From: Phallusia mammillata
Taxonomy: Eukaryota; Chordata; Ascidiacea; Phlebobranchia; Ascidiidae
DNA: 64,000 bases
NCBI GenBank assembly: GCA_003260075.1
Contig: QLIY01000099.1
Coordinates: forward strand, 124,001 to 188,000
Direction of reading: 5' to 3'
The notes beneath the pieces were generated by a model. The model searched no databases, was not told where the DNA came from, and saw nothing but the letters and a program-made list of their open reading frames with translations. Both the position numbers and the translations under genes were made by a program. How positions within the stretch are numbered: the first letter of the stretch is position 1; every line of letters begins with the position of its first letter. This document shows, piece after piece, positions 9,810 to 32,292 of this stretch.

Positions 9810-12800
9810 CGACCCGCGAGCCGCATCTGGCCACCAAGCAAAACTATCCGGCCCGTTTATAAGAGAGTATCTTCTTGAAAAATTCACTTAAAAGGTGAAA
9901 AAGCTTTCATTTACTACTATTTGTTTGTGCACTGAAGATAATTTTTTTATCATAATGGTCATAGTCTTTGCCAAATAACTCCATACTCGTATACACAGAT
10001 AACTTATTTGTCCTAACTGTGTTTCAAGTCGGGTTTTAATATTAAATGCATTGTTTAAAGTTTTGGCAAAACGTGGCTAAACAACGACAAAAATTCGATT
10101 AAACCACGCTAAATTTGGGAGGTTTAACAACATGGTAAACATTTAACGGAACGAACTTAAAAGAGTAAAACTAGTACGGCCCGCTGCATACAAAGGGTTG
10201 CCGACCCCTGCTTTAATGCTTCCTGGTTAAACCATTCTTCAAATTTAACTATTTTGAGCACAAACTTACTTACAAGTCCCCTCTGTCGCCGTAAGCCCAA
10301 CTTGTTACGTTTGATCTTCGTTCCCCTGAAAAAGATAAACATTTAAAAACACAAATGTAAAGCATTAAAGCAGTAACAATAAAAAAAACAGTGAAGTAAT
10401 CCCCCCCCCCACTTACTTACAAGTCCCCTCTGTCGCCGTAAGCCCAACTTGTTACGTTCGATCTTCGTTCCCCTGAAAAAGATAAACATTTTAAAACACA
10501 AATGTAAAGCATTAAAGCAGTAACAATAAAAAAACAGTGAAGTAAACAGATATAAACTACTTTTGTCACACAAAAAGCACATTTTGCATTTTTACATGCG
10601 TAACTTATCCCAATGAAGGAGTTTATTGCGACAAAGTCAAAGTTGTTGCTTCTGACAATACAATCTGTTTTTTTAACTTAAATGCATTGCTTCACCTTGA
10701 ACAGGTCCAAACCAAAATCTTTGTGCAATGCAGCAAGGGCATTACTTAAATGTTGCAATGCAGCAAGGGCATTACTTAAATTTTTTTTTGAAAAAGTACT
10801 TTAAGATGACTTTCTTACTTGCAGCGTGGTCTGAGTTCCTCAACACAGACTGAGGTTGGTATGAGCCGCCGCCATACTCCCGGGCATATTGCTTTGCTTT
10901 GTTTAGCCTTGTTTCGCTGAAGACGCGCCTTGCGAAGTTGGATTCAAACGGCAGATCGCAATATCTTCTGTAATAATCCTCTTCATCATAACTGGCACCA
11001 AGATATGAGTCACATGACCTTCGGCTGCCCGATGACGCGATAGCGCTGTTGCTAGAGGGCGACAAAGATCGACGGTGCTCGCTGGATGCGGAACTGTAAA
11101 AGTAAGTTTCGTTTCAAATTACAAACAAAGCTATTTTAAAAAATCACATTAAGGAATTACAAAGTAAATATTTTTAAAACAGTCCTACGCATTGTTAAAA
11201 ACTAAAGAGCAAATAGAAAGAAAACGAAATACGGGGAAAATGTTCTTCAAGTAGTAACAATTAATTCCACTAGTTTATCATTCTCAATTTGCAATTAAGT
11301 GGGAACTCCTATTGAAAGATCAAATTTAAGAGTTGCCGGTGGCTAAAGGACCTAAAGGTATGCTTGATTTTGTTGTTTTTAAAACTACATCCACTACGTC
11401 TGGCCCAGTTCATAGCACTTTACCCAACTTTGGGTTTACAAGACACGGATTTGAAGAGTCCCCCCCCCCAATTCCACTAGTTTATCATTCTCAATTTGCA
11501 ATTAAGTGGGAACTCCTATTGAAAGATCAAATTTAAGAGTTGCCGGTGGCTAAAGGACCTAAAGGTATGCTTGATTTTGTTGTTTTTAAAACTACATCCA
11601 CTACGTCTGGCCCAGTTCATAGCACTTTACCCAACTTTGGGATTACAAGACACGGATTTGAAGAGTTAGCTTCACTAACAACAAAAACCCTATCTAAAAC
11701 ATCTTCATTTTTACCGTTTTATAGCATGTGTTTTCAAAATGGTTTTCTTGCATTATTGATTTTAGGGCAGTTTTAGACACCTGTCAATACAAAAGCCTAA
11801 TTTTAGATTCATTTACCGGTCACGTTGCGCTGGTGTGCGGAGAGAATACATGCTTCTAGATCGACGGTAGGTGTCACTGTTTCCGCCCGAAAGGTTGCGT
11901 AAAAACTCCTGCTTGTAAACGTCAGCGTATCTTCGTTCCAAAGACGTACGGTCCGGTGATCTGGCCTGTATTTTTAGGATACTTGTTAGTTGTTACCCGG
12001 CAATGCAGAAATAAAAAGAAACAAGAAAAAATAAATCCCCCCCCCCCGCTGGTGTGCGGAGAGAATACATGCTTCTAGATCGACGGTAGGTGTCGCTGTT
12101 TCCGCCCGAAAGGTTGCGTATAAACTCCTGCTTGTAAACGTCAGCGTATCTTCGTTCCAAAGACGTGCGGTCCGGTGATCTGGCCTGTATTTCAAGGATA
12201 CTTATTAGTTGTTATACAGTAATGCAGAAATAAAAAGAAACAAGAAAAAATAAACGCTGAGTGTCATTTTGTTTTTCAACAAACGCTCAGTCCAGAAATC
12301 GGTCCGTACATTTTAAGTGGTAAAACAGAATTCCGGTCGTGTTACTGACCCATAACAAAAGGTAGTTTTTTCGATAAGTGTTTGTCATAACAGATAAACA
12401 CTATCCATTCACCCAAATTACAGTTCCTGTTTAAACCAAACCTTTCCCGTTTCTTTTCTAGCATAAACGCGTCAGACTGGACAGTTACCACAAAAAAGTA
12501 GCCTTGTGTTTTTTATCACAGTTGGCAAGAGTCGCCAACAAATGCTTAAAGATTGACTTGAATTGGAATAATGTTAATGCCTGGCATATATACTAATTTA
12601 TCATGTTTGCAAAACGCCTTTAGGGCTAAGCACATCAGCACTCATCTGTCTTTTAATCCTTAGTTTGTGTACATTGCAATTTGTTTTTACTTTCAAACAA
12701 GCAAACTCATAACAATTTACCTCGCCTCGCACAGGAGACCATCGTTTCCTGCACACATTGTCGCAACTCTTGTATCTTCCAGGCATTCTTCTCGAAGGTT

Positions 12801-13703
12801 CCTCGTCATAGTGAACCGTGTGTGGAGGGCTGAGGTCACGAAGGTCCCGTGCACGAATGACTACAGGTCGTTTTGATCGGATGAGCGGTTTGTAATCATC
12901 GATGTCAGTGACGTCATCTTCGTCAACAGGTGATCTACGCAAAGACCCAGAGGTATAATAAGTTTCTGAGACGAAATGGTTAACTTATGTTACAGTTTTT
13001 AGCATATTTCGTCAGGTGAGTTTCTGAAGTGATTTAAAGGTGTGTGGAGTGTGTAATATCAGTTTCCGTTTGTTGCATTAACGAACCTAAGCTAATGCGA
13101 CATGCAGCGGCACGATCTTGTTTTCGCTGAGTTATGTGCGTGGTTGGTTGCAATTTGTCGCTTTATATGAAATTGGTCTTACAAGATATGCCATTATCCT
13201 GATGAAGGCGTCTTGTATAAATGGCTAGGACGTCTCAACGTCGATGCCCCCCCCCCAACAAATGCTTAAAGATTGACTTGAATTGGAATAATGTTAATGC
13301 CTGGAATATATACTAATTTATCATGTTTGCAAAAACGCCTTTAGGGCTGAACACATCAGCACACATTTGTCATTTAATCCATGGTTCGTGTACATTGTTA
13401 TAAGCTTTAACCTAAAACGAAAAACTTAACATCATTTACCTCGCCTCGCACAGGAGACCATCGTTTCCTCGACACATTGTCGCAACTCTTGTATCTTCCA
13501 GGCATTCTTCTCGAAGGTTCTTCGTCGTAGTGAACTGTGTGGGGAGGGCTGAGGTCACGAAGGTCCCGTGCACGAATGACTACTGGTCGTTTGGATCGGA
13601 TGAGCGGTTTGTAATCATCTATGTCAGTGACGTCATCTTCGTCAACAGGTGATCTACGCAAAGACCCAGAGGTAAACTTATGTTACAGTTTTTAGCAAAT
13701 TTC

Positions 13704-13772
<69 letters not shown>

Positions 13773-14740
13773 AACCTAAGCTAATGCGACATGCAGCGGC
13801 ACGATCTTGTTTTCGCTGATTTATGTGTGTGGTTGGTTGCAATTTGTCGCTTAATAAGAAATTTGTCTTGCAAGATATGCCATGATCCTGATGAAGGCGT
13901 CTTGTGTAGGACGTCTCAACGTCGATTATTTATAATAAAACTGTTGGATGAGCAATTCTCGGTTATACTAATGTGACATTACTTTGTATGGTCAGTTGTT
14001 GTTTTTCAGTTTTCAACACCCAAAAGTAAATAAGTAAAATGTAATTTGAGTTTAATCGTTTAATCACCTGTACAATCAAATGGAAGTCTATGACATTAAC
14101 AATAAAAACCCCCCCCCCCAAAATGTAATTTGAGTTTAATCGTTTAATCACCTGTACAATCAAATGGTGCAATAAGTCTATGACATTACCAATAAAAAAA
14201 ACAGCAAATGCAATTTTGAGCACGTATAAACTTATACCTTCCCCTTGATTTCGAACGATGACTTGCAGGGGCGCTTCTTGACACTGGCCGTCCTCTCCTC
14301 TGCTCCCTAGGGGTGCATAAATCCAGCCAAGCATTTATCGAATTTACCCCATCATTCTCAGCATAGGAAAAGGCTTTCTCAATGATGTTTGAACTACAAA
14401 GGACTTCTGTATTATCTGTTACTATGCTAGATGATCCGTCATCACCAGTAGTCATCGAAGCTTTGGACGTTCTTAAACGTTGTGGGACAGCAGTAGCTAT
14501 TTTTTCGTCATAAGGAAGGGTTGTTACGTCACCAGGGGCTTTATCCTTGTCGTCACCAGGCGCAGGGTGCTGGGTCGCGACCAAGGTGGTCCTCTTGACA
14601 GTGGGTGAGGGCTTAGGTGACAGGTTTGACCTTGGAGAATCGGTTTTCTTACTCATGCGAGATGCTGGAGAGCTAGGGGCTTGAGGTTTCTCTTTTGTCG
14701 GAATTTCACGCGGTTTTGCCGGGGGTTTGGTTTCAATAAC

Positions 14741-14789
<49 letters not shown>

Positions 14790-17569
14790 TTGGTTTCTTT
14801 TTTTTTAGGTTTTGGATCCGGTTTGCGTGGTTTACTGGCAGGGGACTCTTTTATAACAGACAGAGCAGGTCGTTTGATTGATGGCGGTGCTCGCTTCTTT
14901 TTTAGTGTAGCTTGCTTCTTTCCCAGCATGGAAAACTGGCGCGAAAGCTTGATGCTAACCTTTTCTTTAGGCGATTCTTTGTTTTCAATCCTGTATCGCA
15001 CGTGAATGTCGACCGCTGTACGCCAGAAGGTCTTCGCTTGTTGAAGATCATCGAATTCGAATGTGGTAGCATATGGAGCGACAGTCTTCTCTGCTTCGCC
15101 CTGTAATGGCAAATTAAGACTGAAAAGCATTTTAGAAATTCTACGATATGTTGGAAACAAAACACACTGACTTATACTGCCCACTTATGAAAAGTATACC
15201 ACAAGCTAATGTTTTCAATGCCAGTAGTTAAATGTACGGCAATCATTGTTTCAACAAAAGGAGCTGCATTTTTATTGGTATGGCTACAAGGGGTGTACAT
15301 TTTGAGCTATAGCTGGTCACTGAACACCAGTTCATTTCTACAGACACTTCGCAGATGTCTTCTTAGACGAGAATATGTTTTCAGTTTCTTACTTCGTGCA
15401 ACTTTATTGTGACGGAGTTATTTTTAAATGCCACTGCCCAAATCGTAGCCCACGTGACCACTTGAGGGCGCTTCTTGTCTCTGATGATGACGACGCCTTG
15501 GGGACCAATTCCCACCATGATTCCTGTCATGATGTCATTTGCGTGGACACCACTTGTATGAGGCTTGGAGGGCCCTAAAAACCGCAACACGCATTGATGA
15601 AATTGTCATAAAACACTTTTTACGTTTCAATTTCGTGGTTGGAAAAGACAAGGTTGCAATTTGTGTCCTATTTCTCTGCTGAAATTGGGCTTTACTTTGG
15701 CCACCTTACCTTGCAAGGTACACATACGACATTACACAGTGGAATTTCGCAACATCATTGCAAGAAAAACGGGGAGTTGGCAACGTCTTGGCTTTATTTA
15801 TATTTTATTGTTACTTTGGTAGGCCCCATGTAAGATAAATATCAGGGTATTCGGAAGTTAACAATTGCACTTCCGTAGTTTTAATTTTAATGAAACGCCG
15901 TGCTGTAACAAACACAGTTTTTAAAAATTGCGCGATCTCCAAACATATTTTAGGAAATTGATTCAGAAACTTCCACTCAAACAATGGTGAAAACGTTCAA
16001 TCATAGTTACCTCGAAGGTTTGCATAAGCAGGATAGAAATGAACCCCATACATTTCCAAAGATGCAGCTAACTTGAGAAACTTCATGTCTGCTTCGGACG
16101 GGGAAGTCCCTCTCAAACAGCGATGCAACTCAATCATCTGGAACCACAAAAAACTGGTAATAAGCGAAAGCTCTATGACTAGAAGAGATCCAAAGATTAG
16201 ATTTCATGCAATTAAATGCAATATTGGCCAAAATGATTAAGTCACTTGTTTTATTAAATAAATGGTTACACCTGGCAAAATTCATACCGTAAGTTGTATC
16301 TCGGCGATATTTTACGTAAAGTTTTACTCCCTTGCACATTTGTGCTTGATTTGCTGTATGTGCCCATACATATATAGATCTTCATCACAGGAAGCAGAAG
16401 ACTATGTTGGTTTCTTTAAAATGCGCATGCAATGTCCCACCTGTTCTTCAAGGTCGATGTCCATGTCAATTTGCCTCTTTTCTTTCTTTTTTCCGGTTCC
16501 ATCCCCAATAAACCTGAAAGCTTCAACCAGCTGTCTGTCGATTCCTTCGTTTGCGAAATCTCCGTATTCCGACTGGAGCCAATAGGACGCCAAAAGGGCC
16601 AAGGTGTGGGCAGGACATTTTAGTCGCCCAGTTAGCAAGTCTTGCCGAGTTTGAAGAACAGTATGGAACCTAACAACAAATGTGTTAGTTAAATTTATAC
16701 AGTGTTGGGGTGAAAATACAACTAATATTATTGACGCCATTTGGCATGTAAAAAACACCAAATTGTTGAAAGTTTTGTGCGTAAAAAAATGTTTGTGCAG
16801 ATAAGGATACAATTATTTTTTGTTGGGACCTTTCATCAATTATTAACCTGCATTTAAAATAATGAAATCGGTTCTACGTTATACAAACATATCACAAATG
16901 TCATTCTATAATGCAACATTTTTTTCTTATGGGTTCCTGGAGATCAAACGATTACCAGTATTTCTAAGCAATAATCTGCATTTGCACACGGTCCGTTTGC
17001 AACAAGACTTGTTATAAGACTGATGTTTAGTTAACAAAGGTATGGGAAAACAAAACCAAGAAACGGGCAAACCTTGTAATATCTTCACATTCTGGTATTC
17101 TCCTGGGAAGCGGGTAATATTTTATCATCAGGGCACCCCCCCCCCCAAACGATTACCAGTATTTCTAAGCAATAATCTGCATTTGCACACGGTTCATTTG
17201 CAACAAGACTTGTTATAAGACTGATGTTTAATTAACAAAGGTAAGGGAAAATAAAACTAAGAAACGGGCAAACCTTGTAATATCTTCACACTCTGGTATT
17301 CTCCTGGGAAGCGGGTAATATTTTATCATCAAGGCAAATGCCCATATTTGACAGCGACCGGGTAGCTGTTTTCGCAGTGGTTTGTCTAGGTTTATCCACC
17401 AGTTGTAAACGGACTGTACCCCGCCTTTGTGCACAAGGCCATAGAATTTACTGTCCGAAATGTTCAAGTAGTTGCAAACGCTTGTAAATAAATCCTGACC
17501 AGTAGCATCCCGTTTTACAGTGATTGATACTTCCCTGCCGTCCAAGAAGGAGCACTTGCATGACGTCAT
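9569..17569 (-). CDS. band-4.1-superfamily FERM domain protein (~825 aa)
   Basis: Membrane-cytoskeleton adaptor type. Exons: 17569-17274, 16669-16441, 16137-16011, 15574-15393, 15100-14238, 12934-12721, 11965-11817, 11093-10819, 10325-10274 and 9659-9569. They sum to 2478 nt with matching phases. FERM F1 is residues ~1-98 (CKCSFLDGREVSITVKRD, then GQDLF), F2 ~99-220 (RQDLLTGRLKCPAHTLALLA, SEYGDF; EADMKFLKLAASLEMYGVHF) and F3 ~220-320 (IMVGIGPQGVVI, then FEFDDLQQAKTFWRTAVDIH). A basic segment follows (KLSRQFSMLGKKQATLKKKR), like a FERM-adjacent region, then Lys/Pro/Ser-rich and Arg/Ser-rich disordered sequence ending FVRSVR. The order resembles 4.1/EPB41-like proteins, but I cannot assign a subfamily. 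No PDZ, PH or phosphatase domain is visible. About 16 Gly residues (~382-397) come from the C run at 14742-14789. Exons at 12721, 11817 and 10274 have second allelic copies. Confidence 0.85.
9749..9807. other. 59-base C run, probable sized gap
   Basis: The run ends where a hAT element's interior begins, so the left end of that element is hidden. It lies in the last intron of the FERM gene. Confidence 0.7.
9808..10210. mobile_element. hAT-type element, left end lost in C run
   Basis: Starts with AACGACCCGCGAGCCGCATC-type sequence, includes GGCCCG words near both ends, and finishes AAAGGGTTGCCGACCCCTG, a typical hAT right terminus. The left terminal repeat is masked by the gap, so the TSD cannot be checked. 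No transposase frame is seen. Confidence 0.6.
10265..10544. repeat. allelic duplicate containing FERM exon 9 (C run 10401-10410)
   Basis: Block 10265-10399 recurs at 10411-10544. It holds the 52-nt exon (10274-10325, second copy about 10420-10471). Both copies keep the splice sites. Confidence 0.8.
11262..11666. repeat. allelic duplicate in FERM intron (C run 11460-11469)
   Basis: Block 11262-11459 recurs at 11469-11666 with very few changes, for example gggttt versus gggatt. It is intronic. An open plus-strand frame crosses it but shows no recognisable domain. Confidence 0.75.
11828..12260. repeat. allelic duplicate of FERM exon 7 (C run 12037-12047)
   Basis: Copy one (11828-12036) has the complete exon 11817-11965. 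Copy two (12047-12260) keeps the acceptor at 12184 but loses the donor, because it starts inside the exon. Substitutions are few (cacc versus cgct; aaaac versus ataaac). Confidence 0.8.
12537..13921. repeat. ~700-bp allelic duplicate with FERM exon 6 (C runs 13247-13256 and 13706-13771)
   Basis: Copy one is 12537-13246 and copy two is 13257-13921. Both carry the exon (12934-12721 and 13653-13440) with functional splice sites and one visible amino-acid difference (CDNVC versus CDNVS). In copy two, 64 C bases (13707-13770) stand where copy one has 68 ordinary bases (13014-13081). Confidence 0.85.
14037..14195. repeat. short allelic duplicate (C run 14109-14119)
   Basis: Block 14037-14108 recurs at 14120-14195, beginning AAAATGTAATTTGAG. 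It lies in a FERM intron just downstream of the large exon. Confidence 0.75.
14742..14789. other. 48-base C run inside a FERM coding exon (poly-Gly artefact)
   Basis: The run divides the 863-nt exon and would encode 16 Gly on the minus strand. The flanking frame stays open on both sides (PKKKETK before, VIETKPP after). That is consistent with a gap of correct length whose true residues are unknown. Confidence 0.7.
16947..17336. repeat. allelic duplicate including the 3' part of FERM exon 1 (C run 17136-17146)
   Basis: Copy one (16947-17135) ends inside the exon and repeats the donor region. Copy two (17147-17336) continues into the complete exon, so only copy two is functional as assembled. 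Confidence 0.8.
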
Positions 17570-17967
17570 TGTTTTTGAATTTTGTGTAGATTCTATGTTA
17601 TCTCGAAAACGCTTAACATGGAACTTTCAAACATTTTTTTTCTAAATTCTTTGGCTAAAGATAGAAAATAAAGTTTGGATAATGGTAAGATTTTCTCAAC
17701 TAACAGCGGTGTGTAGTACGTCATCAGTATTTTTCTTTCTTGAATCTACACATTGATCTTGCCCCCCCCCCTCATTGTTTTTGAATTTTGTGTAGATTCT
17801 ATGTTATCTCGAAAACGCTCAACATGGAACTTTCAAACATTTTTTTTCTAAATTCTTTCGCTAAAGGTAGAAAAAAAAGTTTGGATAATGGTAAGATTTT
17901 CTTAAGTCACAGCGGTGTGTAGTACGTCATCAGTATTTTTCTTTCCTGAATCTACACATTGATCTTA
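17566..17967. repeat. allelic duplicate of the FERM 5' flank (C run 17762-17771)
   Basis: Block 17566-17761 recurs at 17772-17967, about 96% alike by eye. The ATG at 17567-17569 sits at the border of copy one. Confidence 0.8.
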
Positions 17968-17969
17968 TT

Positions 17970-20640
17970 TTACTTTTATCGGCATAATTGCGACAAAACA
18001 CAAACTACACATTTTTAAGCATACTTATCTACAATTGCAAGTCACTTACTATGGTAAAAAGTGGGCAAAAGTTGCTACCGATATAAATTTCATCTAATCT
18101 GGAGCAAAACTTATTAGCTCAAAGTCATTGTCTTCTGATTCTAAACGATTATCGTCACTGACAAAGCCAATTACCTGCTGACTGTTTCCATAACAATGAA
18201 TCCAATCAACAAAGGTCAGACATTTTTCATGACCCATCAGTAATGTGGCTGCTACAAGGTCGTTTTGCCTTAACACAAGCTAGATGTGATACAACTCAGG
18301 TGCCTGCTGAAAATGTGCTTACAAACAGAGGACGACCTTTTTAATCACAGGCATTTAATTGTTCCAAGCCAACGTAAGGCGCCTGTTGAACAAACGCCGG
18401 GCTGTATTGGATTACAAAAGCTTTTGGACTGTAGGAATTTGATAGGCGTGCTTTCGTTTTATGTGCTGCTGAAAGGACGCGTCTTTTTACCGAAAGTATA
18501 TTGCTTTTAAGTATGTGGTGACCATGATGAGTTTATTTCAGCTTTGCCATGTGAAATAGTCTGCCCAATATCCGGTCAAGTCATGTTATGAACTGCCATT
18601 AACTTTAATGTTCTTTCTAATGAGATTTTAAGGCCTACGTGAAAATAAAAGTAGCCTATAAACCGCCACTGGGAAGTGAGAAAAAAACAATTTTTACGTT
18701 GTTCACTGCTCGAAAAGACGCGTGCATGTACACAAAAGTTGCCCTTTTGACAACCCGTCCAAAAAACGCAACCAGTGATATTACCCGCAACTCGACGCCA
18801 GAACCAGCCCAATTGGGCGGGAAAACCACGACACTAGTCTTTAGTCAGCCAAAAAAGAAGAACAGTTGTTCAGTAGATACGTTTATTACTACATAATGAC
18901 GTTTATTACGCTTAACAAAGACAGCACAAAACAAATAACACAAGACGAATAACCCAAAATTCCTAATTCCAACAGGAAACAGGATTAGAAAATAGTGGAC
19001 AAACTCAAAACCGTCACCAACTTGTCTGGTTGTGACTGAAACGAAATTTTCCCCAATAACACTAATGTAGAAAAACCGAATGATTTGAAAGCGCATTGCA
19101 GTACACTATTCGGACGACCACCACAAACAGAAAAATTCCTATACCTATACACTACATAATAAAAGATACTGCAAATTTGGTTTCAACTCGTCAGGCATAT
19201 TACGAGCTTGTGTGCTTAACGGGTATAAGAGTTAAGTGAAAACGAAGTAGTACAGATGTACACTTGTCAGTTGGTGGAAAAGTAAACCAGATTGTAGCTA
19301 TTGCACATAAAAAACACAATATAACTGTTGTAAAAACACCACTGCATAAAGAAATAGTAAATAATTTGGGCAGAAAAATAAGTGAATTTTCATCCAGACT
19401 TTTTATTAGGTCTATGTGATAAGTTTTTGGACAAAAACGTGTGTACTGTAACAAAAGAACTGCAGACACATTAAAGAGAGCCTAGTTAGAAACATAGAGT
19501 GCAAATAAACAAATGTTTTATTTTTTTGTTATTGATTGTGGAAATGAATTGTGGTTGTGCATTAAGAGGATGGGAAACAGATGTACAAACAAGCTACAAA
19601 AAAGACACCAACATTAATATGAGTTTCACTATGAATGGTTGACTTTAAAACTTACATACTTAGTTACATAAACAAACTAATATTGCTATTGTTTGGGATT
19701 CTGGCATTTTAAGTTGTTTTGGCACATAATGTCAATCAGTGTTTAAACCAGGTTTGCAATAAATTTAATATTTTATGGCACATTTGCAAAGTAAAACCAT
19801 TACCGTTTTAATTTAATGATATTTAATAATATTCAAAACAACACCACTTTCAAACAGTACAACCAAACTGAAAAAAGTAAGGAACATATTAAACAATCTT
19901 TAAGAATGTGGACTGCTTAAATTGTTTTACTGCATGTTGTACCAAACTCTTTGAAAGAAAATCATTGTAAGCAAAATTCAAAAATTTAGTCCTAAACGCG
20001 TACTTGAGCTTCATACATAGAGTCTACTAAGAAACAAAGTAGCTTTACTAAAAGAATAACTGCAAACGAACCACAACCTATCCCTTAGATTTACAGACAT
20101 GATTTAGTATTAACTAACATTGCTACAAAATTACCTTAAAAAACACAAAACACTACGACAGAACAGAAAAAAACATTTGCACTTCCCAAGATATAAACAT
20201 TTTAGCTTCATATTTACAATCAGCCAATGTAGACACAACATTGAAATATAAAGCTTTTCATGGAAAATGCTTCAGTCACAGACAATTCTAGGTTTAAAAC
20301 AGAACAAAAGCTAACATCAAGTACCGACTCATCAACACGAGTATTTTTGCACAAATCTGCCAAAAAGTATTTTTTAGCAGCCTTAGACAGACACTTAGTC
20401 CATAAATATTTCTAATTTTGACCGTAAATGGTATTTTTCCAAATTGTGTCTTTAGTGGGGGCATTTTCAATTCAGTTTAGTGGGATGGTATAAAAATAGT
20501 TTGAGAACCAACAATCCATGCCAAATGCTACAGTTATAAAGGTGCAAAGTCCAGAATTCAACTGGTCTATTCATTAAAGGTAATAAGACAAACAGAAGAG
20601 CATAAGAGAAAAAGGCAAACCACAGCACTTTGGGCTAATC
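17970..20640. other. intergenic between FERM 5' flank and ICA1 3' UTR, no gene seen
   Basis: No frame with coding character. The right part (about 19.5-20.7 kb) probably includes the ICA1 3' UTR. Confidence 0.4.
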
Positions 20641-20725
20641 TATCCCACTGCTCTCTTCTTAAAGCTGAGAGCTTGGTCATCAACCAGTAACATTGAAGAT
20701 TGTAGACTCACTGTAAGGTGTCTTG

Positions 20726-30175
<9,450 letters not shown>

Positions 30176-30659
30176 TGTGATTACTGATTTGTGACGATTC
30201 CAGTTGGATTTCCAACAATTCCACTCGCGTTTTAGCTTTCAAGCGTTACCAATTTAAATAACAGTTTTAACAATTCATTCCAGGTTGACAAGCAAACGTT
30301 CTTAAGTTAGTAATATAAATATTTGTCAACAATACAAAAATTATTCCAATTTGTTAATAAAGATCGTCATCATCAAATTCGTCACGCTTGACATATTGTG
30401 GTGGAAGAAGCGTGACCACTGATCACATAGAAGTTTTAATTATTAAAATAAATTAAGTTAAATTATTAGAATAACATTTATTTAAGTTTTTATTTTATAA
30501 ATGCTACAACTCCAAAAACTGTAACAATTTTATGCAAGAGGGGTAAAAATGCAAAGAAGAACAAGGGTAATAACTTAACTGTGTGCAAGAAACCGCAAAT
30601 TGTTTTGCTCGTTTGCGTACACCACTCAACTTCTTTTTGACACCTGCTACAGACTATAG

Positions 30660-31186
30660 CAGTGGTTCTCAACCTTTTTTCTTTCGTGGCCCACTTTCAT
30701 TGCACAAAAATTCTGTGGCCCAGTAAATTTTTATGAAAGAAAGAAACAACTATAAAGTAGGTTCAGAACAAAAAAAAACTGCAGGACATATTTCAAACAG
30801 ATATTAAGTTCAAAATATGTTAATTCAAAATATCATAAAACAGCACTTTCCCTTCTTTAATCAAGCACTTTCAGTTATAACCGAATAATTGGACCATTGA
30901 TATTCTGCTATTATCTGGCTTTATTGTAATCACAAAGTAGTTTATTACATCATAAACATATAGGGTTGCAGAAACTCAAAGTAACTTTATACCGTAAATA
31001 GAATAATTCAAATTAATTTACATTCCTTCTCAATTCCTCCCCAAGCCATTATTCTTGTAAAATTGAGTGTAGTGACACAAATAAAAGTAAATTCTTAAAA
31101 AAATGATTTCTATTTGATTGGTCTGTGGCCCAATCAAAATGCTTCCATGGCCCACCAGTGGGTTGAGAACTGGTTGAGAACCGCTG
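30660..31186. mobile_element. hAT-type element, 527 bp, TSD gactatag
   Basis: Ends CAGTGGTTCTCAACC and GGTTGAGAACCGCTG. TSD gactatag is perfect at 30652-30659 and 31187-31194. TGGCCCA words recur near both ends. No transposase frame remains. It lies about 480 bp upstream of the ICA1 start codon. Confidence 0.9.
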
Positions 31187-31189
31187 GAC

Positions 31190-32088
31190 TATAGCCTTTA
31201 CTTTATTGTCTTGTTTTTATTTTTGCTGTATTTTTCAAAGAACTTATTTATGTTGTTGCTGTTGGAAACGACGCAAAAACTAAAAATAATTGCCGGCTTT
31301 AAATCGTTTAACTAGAGCCCACATCGTTTCTGGCTCTGGTAAAACTGTATTTTATTTTCATTTGATTTTGAATATCTGTGGTATTACTTTAACAATCTAA
31401 ACAACAGCAACGAATTTTGTAGTTGGTGCAAATACTCAATGGAACTTGATTTGACACAGAAGTGCTAAAACAGTTGCAACAAAACTATGTGAAGCGACAA
31501 AGTTGCTATTTAGTATTTCTAACTTTGCTGATCAAACTGCCTAATCAGCACGTGATCAGCAGAAGGAATTTTGCTTTTAAAAGGCAAGAAGCGAATCCCG
31601 TGATCAGATCGCAGTTAAATCGTCAGGGAAATTTTTATACGCTGCAGGCAAACATTTACTTACCGAGACTGCTTATATACAGGACCTCAGTTGGGACCTT
31701 CGCTATTAGTACAGCTAACTTCATGCAAGTTTGTTATCATTCAGAAAATTGTCATTGTCTTGTATGCAAAGAGATTCGTTTCACTAATAGCGAAAATGCC
31801 AAATAGGTTAGATACCGCTGTATCGAAGCACGTAGGGTTTACGTGGAAAAATGATTTGATGACGGCTTTACATACCAAATACAATTCTACAAATCGGCTA
31901 AAAAATATTCAAAGTCTAATCTAATATTTCAAGATTTATTGTTAGGTTATATACGTGAGCCAGGTAAAAAAGTTGTACAAAAATTGCGAAAAGTTTACTG
32001 GATTGTCTGGAAAAAACAGTTTGTCTGTATTTCTTTTCTTTTCAGTGAACCAGAAGTGTCAGTTTGGTGAAACCATTTTTAGTGAAAC

Positions 32089-32090
<2 letters not shown>
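31190..32090. other. intergenic between ICA1 and LRR1, no gene seen
   Basis: A 114-codon frame at 31462-31806 shows no domain, signal peptide or splice context that would support a gene. A C run (32090-32126) closes the segment. Confidence 0.4.
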
Positions 32091-32125
<35 letters not shown>

Positions 32126-32126
<1 letters not shown>

Positions 32127-32291
32127 AGGGGTCACCAAACTACGGCCCGCGGGCCGGATCCGGCGCCCCTATAAAAATCGCCTCGCGGGCTAAGTTTGGA
32201 AAGATGGCGGTAGGGCATGTAAACTATGCGGCCCTCGCGAATCATTATTAAACTTATCCGACCCGCAGTGAAAAAAGTTTGGTGAACTCTG
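32126..32291. mobile_element. hAT-type MITE next to a C run
   Basis: Begins CAGGGGTCACCAAACTACGG (followed by CCCGCGGGCC) and ends AGTTTGGTGAACTCTG. The left flank is hidden by the C run 32090-32126, so the TSD is untestable. The left terminal sequence is of a type seen in hAT elements of many animals. Confidence 0.75.
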
Positions 32292-32292
32292 G

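Noticed and set aside
11333..11776. Plus-strand frames beginning LPVAKGPKGMLDF, present twice
   Set aside because: Begin with TTG, lie antisense in a FERM intron, and are duplicated only because the locus is represented by two alleles.
14681..15005. Proline-rich plus-strand frames over 14742-14789
   Set aside because: Antisense shadow of the FERM exon combined with the C run.
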